Source: an uncultured Desulfobulbaceae bacterium (GTDB lineage Bacteria; Desulfobacterota; Desulfobulbia; Desulfobulbales; BM004). Taken from it: a DNA stretch of 22,952 nt. The notes under the pieces are model-generated. The model was not told the origin of the DNA and made no database searches. It saw only the letters and a list, made by a program, of their open reading frames with translations. Below are positions 17,053 through 22,952 of this stretch, piece by piece. Each line of letters opens with the position of its first letter. The first letter of the stretch is position 1. The stretch spans positions 1-22,952 of the forward strand of contig CAMYJP010000047.1 of the NCBI GenBank assembly GCA_947258675.1, written 5' to 3'. Position numbers and translations under genes: made by a program.

Positions 17053-18426
17053 ATGTATAAGAAAACCAAACACATTCACTTTGTCGGTATTGGTGGTATA
17101 GGCATGAGCGGCATAGCTGAAGTGCTTATCAATCTTGGATACACAGTAAGCGGCTCCGATCTCAAAGAATCAGACATTACACGCCGGCTTACAGCACTCG
17201 GTGGTAAGATAAAAAGCGGACACAATGCAGAATGGATAAAAGGTGCTGACGTTGTAGTTACTTCGTCGGCAGTAAACCATGACAACCCGGAAGTTCAGGC
17301 CGCCAAAGAGTCAAACACTCCGGTAATACCAAGAGCTGAGATGCTAGCTGAACTCATGCGTTTAAAAAACTTTGGCATAGCCATTGCCGGAAGCCATGGA
17401 AAAACCACAACCACATCTCTCATTGGTTGGTTGCTGACAGAAGCTGGTTTTGACCCAACTATTGTTATTGGCGGTAAGGTTAACAGTCTTGAGGGCAGTA
17501 ACGCCAAACTGGGAGAAGGAGAATTTCTTGTGGCTGAGGCGGATGAAAGTGACGGTTCCTTCCTCAAGCTCTCTCCGGTTGTAGAAGTTGTAACCAATAT
17601 TGACATGGAACATCTCGATTATTACCGTGACCTTGAACATATTCAGGCTACTTTTCTTGAATTCATTGATAAAATCCCCTTTTATGGAGCTGCTGTACTT
17701 TGTCTCGATGACCTGAATATTGTTGATATCCTGCCAAGAATCGACAAGAGAATTATCACGTATGGTATGACATCCCAGGCAGATATTTTTGCAAGATCTG
17801 TTTCTGTCACAGGACTCTCTTCTCAGTTTGAAGTCTGGATGAACGATACCATCCTAGGGGAAATCACCTTGGCTTTGCCAGGTATTCACAATGTATATAA
17901 CGCCTTGGCCTCCGTCACCGTAGGGCTGGAGCTGGAGATCCCGTTTGCAAAAATAGCCGACGCTATGAAAAGCTTTACGGGGGTACAGCGAAGGTTGCAA
18001 ATCAAAGGAGAAAGGAGAAATATCTTGGTTATTGATGATTACGGTCATCATCCAACCGAGATACGGGCGACCCTCTCCGCCCTACGTGACGCTTGGCCAG
18101 ATCGTCGGCTAATTGTTTTATTTCAGCCACACCGTTATTCCAGAACTCAAGCACTAATGAAAGAGTTCCATAATGCATTTCATCGGGCCGATCTTCTCTT
18201 TTTAACCGAAATTTATGGAGCAGGTGAAAAGGAAATAGAAGGAATTAATTCCGAAACATTACTAGCAAGTATCAAAATGCACGGTCAACGACAAGTCTAT
18301 CTTGCTGAATCTTTCGATGCCATGCTAGACAGTGTTCTTTCAGTATTGGAAGAAAATGATATTGTCCTCACACTTGGCGCCGGCAATATTTGGCAGGCAG
18401 GAGAAAAGCTCCTTTCAAAACTGTAA
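17053..18426 (+). CDS. murC: UDP-MurNAc:L-alanine ligase
   Basis: MurC adds the first amino acid, L-alanine, to UDP-MurNAc. The protein begins [22 protein letters not shown], the typical Rossmann N-terminus. The ATP loop [10 protein letters not shown] starts at G113. [59 protein letters not shown] and LGAGNIWQ all follow in the expected order. Its 457 residues match the family. It starts 30 bases after murG and ends 12 bases before murB. No abnormality is seen. Confidence 0.97.
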   Translation: MYKKTKHIHFVGIGGIGMSGIAEVLINLGYTVSGSDLKESDITRRLTALGGKIKSGHNAEWIKGADVVVTSSAVNHDNPEVQAAKESNTPVIPRAEMLAELMRLKNFGIAIAGSHGKTTTTSLIGWLLTEAGFDPTIVIGGKVNSLEGSNAKLGEGEFLVAEADESDGSFLKLSPVVEVVTNIDMEHLDYYRDLEHIQATFLEFIDKIPFYGAAVLCLDDLNIVDILPRIDKRIITYGMTSQADIFARSVSVTGLSSQFEVWMNDTILGEITLALPGIHNVYNALASVTVGLELEIPFAKIADAMKSFTGVQRRLQIKGERRNILVIDDYGHHPTEIRATLSALRDAWPDRRLIVLFQPHRYSRTQALMKEFHNAFHRADLLFLTEIYGAGEKEIEGINSETLLASIKMHGQRQVYLAESFDAMLDSVLSVLEENDIVLTLGAGNIWQAGEKLLSKL

Positions 18427-18438
18427 GCAGAGGAAACG

Positions 18439-19374
18439 TTGTCTTCACTCAATTCATATGTGCAGGATCTTAAAAATCGCTGGTCAGGTAAAATATTATT
18501 GAATTGCCCCATGGCTGGTTTTTCCACCCTTAAGGTCGGTGGCCCTGCAGATGCAATAATGATTGCCGACAGTCTTTCGGAGCTGACTGAACTCATGGTA
18601 TGGCTTCATGACCGTAATCTCCCATGGCAAGTTGTTGGCCGTGGAAGTAACATCTTAATCCCGGATGAAGGTCTAGCGGGTGTTACATTAATTTTAGGAA
18701 AAGATTTTTCAGCTGTAGAGATTATTTCATCTGAAAAAACTGAAATCAAGGTGCGTGCCGGAGCAGCATGTTCACTTGCAAAACTTCTAGCTTACTGCAC
18801 CAAACATCAGTTCAGCGGGCTTGAATTTGCCGTTGGAATCCCGGGAAGTGTTGGTGGTGCCATTGTAATGAATGCTGGGTGCTGGGGCAGAGAAATCGCT
18901 GATGTTTTGTCCGATGTAACAATTTTAAATCCAGCAGGTAAAGTCCAAACAAAATTTCGGGAAAATCTTGATTTTTCATACCGCAAATGGAAAGAATATA
19001 GCGAAGGAATTGTCGTGTCCGGAACCTTTTCGCTGGCTGCAGGCGAGGAATACCAAATCAAAGCTGCGTGTAATGATTACAACCGGCTTCGCAAAAAACA
19101 ACAGCCACAGAAAATACCAAGCGCCGGCTCGTTCTTCAAGAATCCTCCTGAACATGCTGCAGGGAAATTAATAGAAGACGCAGGCCTTAAAGGCCTTAAA
19201 GTCGGCGGCGCGATGGTTTCATCCAAACATGCTAATTTCATTGTTAATACAGGTTCGGCTACGGCAACTGATGTTTTCAATTTGATGAGACAAATACAAT
19301 CGACAGTTTATGATAAATCAGGAATAATGCTGGAACCGGAAGTTCATATTTTGAGAAACAAGGAATCCAAATAA
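18439..19374 (+). CDS. murB: UDP-N-acetylenolpyruvoylglucosamine reductase
   Basis: MurB is an FAD enzyme that reduces UDP-GlcNAc-enolpyruvate to UDP-MurNAc with NADPH. The FAD-binding region reads NCPMAGFSTLKVGGPADAI, GRGSNILIPDEGLAGV and FAVGIPGSVGGAIVMNAGCWG. The catalytic region has FSYRKW, SAGSFFKNP with the proton-donating serine, and the C-terminal LEPEV glutamate. The missing extra Tyr-loop and the AGKLIEDAGLKGLKVGGAMVS block indicate a type II MurB. It starts at TTG 18439 after AGAGGA, 12 bases from murC, and is 311 residues long. Its stop TAA shares one base with the ftsQ start (TAATG). Confidence 0.96.
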   Translation: MSSLNSYVQDLKNRWSGKILLNCPMAGFSTLKVGGPADAIMIADSLSELTELMVWLHDRNLPWQVVGRGSNILIPDEGLAGVTLILGKDFSAVEIISSEKTEIKVRAGAACSLAKLLAYCTKHQFSGLEFAVGIPGSVGGAIVMNAGCWGREIADVLSDVTILNPAGKVQTKFRENLDFSYRKWKEYSEGIVVSGTFSLAAGEEYQIKAACNDYNRLRKKQQPQKIPSAGSFFKNPPEHAAGKLIEDAGLKGLKVGGAMVSSKHANFIVNTGSATATDVFNLMRQIQSTVYDKSGIMLEPEVHILRNKESK

Positions 19375-20225
19375 TGGGAATGCCCTCTGATTTCAACCTT
19401 CCCAAGCACCGTCAAGGGAAACGCCATTATCTTTTTGATATAATTAAGAATTTCATTCCATATTTCGGCAAAAAATTAGTCAGTATAGGCTTTAAAACAA
19501 TACTGATACTCTGTTGTGCCATTCTTATTGGTCAATTTACTTACAACAGATTATGTAAATCCGAGTTCTTTCAGATTGCCACTATTTCTGTCCAGGGATG
19601 TCACCTGACCAGCAAAGACCTCATACAGGAATTAAGCGGTGTTACTATCCATTCAAATCTTCTCGCGTTAGATTCTACCCGGATAAAAGATAAAATAGAG
19701 ACTAATGCCTGGATTGATCGTGTTAGAATCCATAAAAAATGGCCCAGCAATTTACTTATTGAGGTCAAGGAAAAAGAACCTTTTGCTTTGATAAATAAAC
19801 CAAAAGGCTTGTTCTATATTGACAAGTTTGGTCAGACTCTAGTGCCGGTTATGCCTTCAGGAGAAATAGATTATCCGGTTATCACCGGCCAAGTTCTCCC
19901 TATCGCTCAATCTAAAAATGGTGATGGTCAGAATTCTATCCTTCTGGATGCCTTAGAATTATTGCACATTGCCAAAAGCACCAATCCGATCCTGCCCAGG
20001 CAAAATATTTCTGAAATAAATATTGCCGAAAACGGAGAATTGACGCTTTACCTGCTTGATCAGGTATTTCCGATATATTTGGGCAGAGACAATATGAAAG
20101 AGAAATATTACAGGCTTGTTAAAGTGCTCAAAGGGCTGTATAAAAAACAGGAAATTTCCAATACAGCCTATATTCAGGTAGATTATCAAAAAAATGAAAT
20201 CCTAGTTGGAATGGGAAAATCGTAA
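19374..20225 (+). CDS. ftsQ: Cell division protein FtsQ
   Basis: FtsQ is a bitopic inner-membrane divisome protein that binds FtsB/FtsL and links early and late division proteins. It has a basic cytoplasmic N-terminus, one membrane segment (about residues 41-58, FKTILILCCAILIGQF), and then a POTRA domain (about 66-135: ATISVQGCHLTSKDLIQEL, NAWIDRVRIHKKWPSNLLIEVKEKEPFALI). A beta domain follows (FYIDKFGQTLVPV, DYPVITGQ). At 283 residues it is the normal size. It overlaps murB by one base, so translation is probably coupled. It looks intact, so part of the divisome's periplasmic assembly is kept. Confidence 0.93.
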   Translation: MGMPSDFNLPKHRQGKRHYLFDIIKNFIPYFGKKLVSIGFKTILILCCAILIGQFTYNRLCKSEFFQIATISVQGCHLTSKDLIQELSGVTIHSNLLALDSTRIKDKIETNAWIDRVRIHKKWPSNLLIEVKEKEPFALINKPKGLFYIDKFGQTLVPVMPSGEIDYPVITGQVLPIAQSKNGDGQNSILLDALELLHIAKSTNPILPRQNISEINIAENGELTLYLLDQVFPIYLGRDNMKEKYYRLVKVLKGLYKKQEISNTAYIQVDYQKNEILVGMGKS

Positions 20226-20258
20226 CAGATATTCCACGGCACGGATTCAGGATAAATA

Positions 20259-21491
20259 ATGGACCAAGAACAGAGAGGAGAATTAATAGTTGGCCTGGAT
20301 ATCGGGACAACAAAAATATGTGTTGTTGTTGGGGAAGCCAGGGAAGACAAAATAAATATTATCGGTGTAGGTACGCACCCCTCTGTTGGTTTAAAGAAAG
20401 GGGTTGTTGTTAACATCGAAAGCACTGTCAATTCAATACGTAAAGCTGTTGATCTGGCTGAAGAATCGGCAGAATGTGAAATTCATCAAGTTTGTGTGGG
20501 TATTGCCGGCAACCATATCAAGGGATTCAACAGTCCTGGTATTGTTGGTGTCAAAAACAGAGAAATTAAAAAAGATGATATCGACAGAGTAATTGATGCT
20601 GCCCGGGCCATAAATTTATCCCATAACCAGGAAATTCTCCATGTCCTGCCGCAGGAATTTATGGTCGATGATCATACGGGAATTCAAGATCCTCTTGGTA
20701 TGACCGGCGTCCGACTTGTAACAAACGTACATATTGTAACGGTTGATGCGACTTCCGTCCATAATCTCGTTATGTGCTGCAACCGTGCAGGACTTGAAGT
20801 AACAAATATTGTGTTGGAATCTCTGGCCTCGGCCCATGCAACTTTAAGCCCAGAGGAAATGGACCTTGGTGTAGCTCTTCTGGATATTGGCGGAGGGACA
20901 ACTGACCTTGCTATTTTTTCCGGAGGAACTATCAGGCACACCTACGAATTGGGTTTAGGGGGAAATAATCTTACCAATGACCTTTCGGTCGGATTACGGA
21001 CACCTTTGCAGGCGGCTGAAATTCTCAAAAACAAATATGGTTGTGCCTTGTCTTCCATGATAAATAAAGATCAGACGATTGAAGTCCCCTCAGTCGGTAA
21101 TCGCAAGCCAAGAAAACTTTCTCGTAAGGTTATGGGAGAAATACTTGAACCCAGGATCGAAGAAATGTTAGTCTTGGTGAATCAGGAAATGATCGATTCC
21201 AAAGACAAAGATCGCCTTAACACCGGTGTAGTTATTACTGGAGGCACCGCACTTTTAAGTAATATTGTTGATCTTGCCGAACAGATTTTTGATCTGCCGG
21301 TCAGGATTGGATATCCTGACAATATCAATGGCATACATGAGGAGTATGACACCCCGCAATATGCGACTGGAGTCGGACTTGTTTTATACAGTATGAAAAA
21401 CTCCTCCGGGAAAAAATACAGACTTGGAAATAAAAAAGTCTTAGGTAAAATTTCCGGCTGGATGAAAAGTTGGATGAGGACTAACCTATAG
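20259..21491 (+). CDS. ftsA: Cell division protein FtsA
   Basis: FtsA is an actin-like ATPase that tethers FtsZ filaments to the membrane. Visible features are phosphate-1 (LIVGLDIGTTKICVVVGE), the 1C insert (VNIESTVNSIRKAVDLAEESA), phosphate-2 (VALLDIGGGTTDLAIF), VITGGTALL near the adenosine site and the C-terminal amphipathic membrane-targeting helix (GKISGWMKSWMR). The length of 410 residues is normal. It starts at ATG 20259 with AGGA at six bases. Every key motif is intact, in contrast to the broken ftsZ downstream. Confidence 0.97.
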   Translation: MDQEQRGELIVGLDIGTTKICVVVGEAREDKINIIGVGTHPSVGLKKGVVVNIESTVNSIRKAVDLAEESAECEIHQVCVGIAGNHIKGFNSPGIVGVKNREIKKDDIDRVIDAARAINLSHNQEILHVLPQEFMVDDHTGIQDPLGMTGVRLVTNVHIVTVDATSVHNLVMCCNRAGLEVTNIVLESLASAHATLSPEEMDLGVALLDIGGGTTDLAIFSGGTIRHTYELGLGGNNLTNDLSVGLRTPLQAAEILKNKYGCALSSMINKDQTIEVPSVGNRKPRKLSRKVMGEILEPRIEEMLVLVNQEMIDSKDKDRLNTGVVITGGTALLSNIVDLAEQIFDLPVRIGYPDNINGIHEEYDTPQYATGVGLVLYSMKNSSGKKYRLGNKKVLGKISGWMKSWMRTNL

Positions 21492-21492
21492 A

Positions 21493-21538
21493 CCGATTAT
21501 TAAAGGTGCTGTTTAGCTCAGGATTTCAAGGTAATCGG
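21493..21538. repeat. Inverted repeat in the ftsA-ftsZ spacer
   Basis: CCGATTA (21493-21499) and TAATCGG (21532-21538) form a perfect 7-bp pair around a 32-base loop, starting just after the ftsA stop. The spacer (21492-21645) is the longest in the right half of the cluster. It may hold an ftsZ promoter: TTGTTA at 21574-21579 is followed 17 bases later by TAACGT, a weak -10. The repeat has no T-run after it. Confidence 0.35.
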
Positions 21539-21645
21539 AGCCACGAAGAGCACAAGCTTCCCTGGTTGGGATTTTGTTAAGAGCTACCTTAATTAATAAC
21601 GTATGTTGTTAATAGAAACTTCAAGTGCATTTGAAAAGGTGTAAT

Positions 21646-22733
21646 ATGGATTTTAGAATGGCGGAATCCGAATCACTGGCAAGAATAAAAGTAATTGGTA
21701 TTGGCGGCGGTGGTGGCAATGCTGTAAAGCCGATGTGCGGTTGCAATTAGGTCCAAGCATAACCAAAGGACTCGGGGCCGGCGCTGACCCTGCGCAGGGC
21801 AAAATTGCCGCAGAAGAAAGCATGGAGGACATAAAAAAAATATTAAAAGGGACGGATATGGTCTTTGTGACTGCCGGCCTGGGAGGAGGCACTGGCACTG
21901 GGGGGGCACCTGTTATTGCACAAATAAGCAAAGAAATTGGTGCGCTTACCGTTGCGGTCGTTACCAAACCTTTTTACTTTGAAGCTAAGGCACGGATGAG
22001 AAGGGCCGAGGAAGGTTGGGAAGAACTAAAAGAACACGTTGATACCATTATCACAATCCCGAACGACCGACTTCTCTCATTAATGCAAAAAGGCAGTAAA
22101 CTGATCGACATGATGAAAAAAGCTGATGATGTGCTGCTTCATGCGATTAAGGGTATCACAGACCTTATCAATCTTCCGGGGCATATCAATGTAGATTTTG
22201 CCGATCTTCGCACTATAATGCAGCAAGTTGGCCCTGCTATCATGGGAGCTGGAGTTGCTGAAGGAGAAAACCGGGCCATTGAAGCTGCCAAAAGAGCAAT
22301 TGATAATCCGCTTCTACAGGATATCGGAATCGATGGCGCCCAAGGTGTATTAATCAACATTTCAGCCACAGAGGATTCACTGACTATGACCGAATTCATG
22401 GAAGCATCTTCTCTGATTCAGGAAAAAGCCCATGAAAACGCAAACGTAGTGGTTGGCGCTCTTTTCGATGAAACCATGGGGGATGAATTACGGGTTACGG
22501 TTATTGCAACGGGCATTACCGATGTTGAGGATGTAGTTTCATCACCGGAAACGATGGTTTCCCTGGTTAATAAAGATCATGAAAAAGATGAAGAAGGTGA
22601 TGCATCAAGAGATAGGGCAACCAGGAGAGCAAGACGCGGAAGAAGCTCTTTCAGGCGGAATCAATCGCTGCCGAAATTCCTCGATGAAGCTGAGTTGGAA
22701 ACTCCAACCTATCTGAGGAAGGCAGCTGATTAA
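21646..22733 (+). pseudogene. ftsZ: Cell division GTPase FtsZ, frameshifted by an internal deletion
   Basis: FtsZ polymerises into the division ring. The start ATG 21646 has a good ribosome site (AAAGG, 21635-21639). The first frame encodes [14 protein letters not shown], the normal N-terminus, then hits TAG at 21748 after 34 codons. From about 21729 a second frame gives [10 protein letters not shown] and runs normally to 22733, with the tubulin signature [10 protein letters not shown], the T7 loop NVDFADLR, FDETMGDELRVTVIATG and a conserved C-terminal peptide (LETPTYLRKAAD). Between GNAV and ADVRL the family usually has about 27 residues (helix 1, strand 2 and the ANTD loop); here only two bases remain. 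A loss of about 79 bases fits both the usual length and the observed frame change. No full FtsZ can be made from this sequence. GTG 21735 could start the second frame but lacks the nucleotide pocket. Confidence 0.88.
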
Positions 22734-22875
22734 TATTGATGAACCGATGTATTTTGCTCTACCGTTGTATGGAATTTCTCTGATTAACAAACCTCTCCTT
22801 GACTCTGCCCTTCCTGGACTCCCTATCCCTAAAAATTAAGACAGAACATCCCGACTAAAGGTCTGCAAGGACCAC

Positions 22876-22952
22876 ATGCCCAGAAAAAAATCCAGCCTCA
22901 AGTCTGCTGCAACATCCCGTCAATATTCACCTGGTACGCAAGTTTACCGTGA
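22876..22952 (+). CDS. Start of an unidentified gene, cut by the window end
   Basis: An ATG at 22876, preceded four bases earlier by AAGGA, opens a frame that stays open for 25 codons to the window end. The visible residues begin MPRKKSSLKSAATSRQ and are basic and Ser/Ala-rich. It is too short to recognise. It lies 142 bases downstream of ftsZ on the same strand; a TTGACT at 22799-22804 in that gap could be part of a promoter, but no good -10 follows. Confidence 0.45.
   Translation, partial: MPRKKSSLKSAATSRQYSPGTQVYR

Noticed and set aside
21735..22733. Shortened FtsZ as a naturally N-truncated functional protein
   Set aside because: A GTG start at 21735 would fall within the conserved domain, lacks a ribosome site and removes the glycine-rich nucleotide loop; the intact start and ribosome site at 21646 show the gene was once full length.
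1..22952. CRISPR arrays, tRNA or rRNA genes, transposases
   Set aside because: None seen: no regularly spaced identical repeats with unique spacers, no recognisable tRNA or rRNA sequence, and no frame resembling a transposase or integrase.

Overview
The window is a division and cell wall (dcw) cluster of a Gram-negative, moderately AT-rich bacterium, preceded by about 5.7 kb of housekeeping and poorly known genes. Gene order (mraZ, rsmH, a short FtsL-like gene, ftsI-like, murE, murF, mraY, murD, [ftsW expected], murG, murC, murB, ftsQ, ftsA, ftsZ), a meso-DAP-type MurE and a PASTA domain on the FtsI-like protein fit Desulfobacterota (former Deltaproteobacteria). A Desulfobulbales-like sulfate reducer or sulfur disproportionator is my best guess. 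This placement is inferred from gene order and protein character; no search was possible.

Left part (1-5745). Bases 1-521 hold no gene but carry a degenerate heptamer array and several inverted repeats. At 522-981 (minus) lies a gene for a small conserved protein, broken by an exact tandem duplication (53 bp copied at a 55 bp period). Then come era (minus), a divergent RNase II/R-family exoribonuclease (plus), a small tail-anchored-looking membrane protein (minus) and a small DnaJ-type zinc-finger protein (plus). A consensus sigma-70 promoter is followed by four 10-bp-spaced MraZ boxes just upstream of mraZ.

Right part (5746-22952). The precursor pathway is complete and looks intact: MurB, MurC, MurD, MurE and MurF build UDP-MurNAc-pentapeptide, and MraY and MurG make lipid II. 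MraZ and RsmH open the operon. FtsL-like, FtsQ and FtsA proteins are present and look normal.

The septum-building machinery at the same locus is abnormal in three separate ways. (1) The FtsI-like protein keeps its membrane anchor, dimerisation domain and PASTA domain but has lost all three transpeptidase motifs (SxxK, SxN, KTG). (2) ftsW, its usual glycosyltransferase partner, is missing between murD and murG; that slot holds a 66-residue zinc-ribbon protein and non-coding sequence. (3) ftsZ is split by a frameshift at a point where the GTP-binding domain lacks about 27 residues. The FtsI change is extensive and must be old. The ftsZ lesion is a single event in an otherwise well conserved gene, so it is either recent or an assembly error. 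The most interesting reading is a bacterium that still makes lipid II but has dismantled or relocated the canonical FtsW-FtsI septal synthase and kept a catalytically dead FtsI, perhaps as a divisome scaffold.
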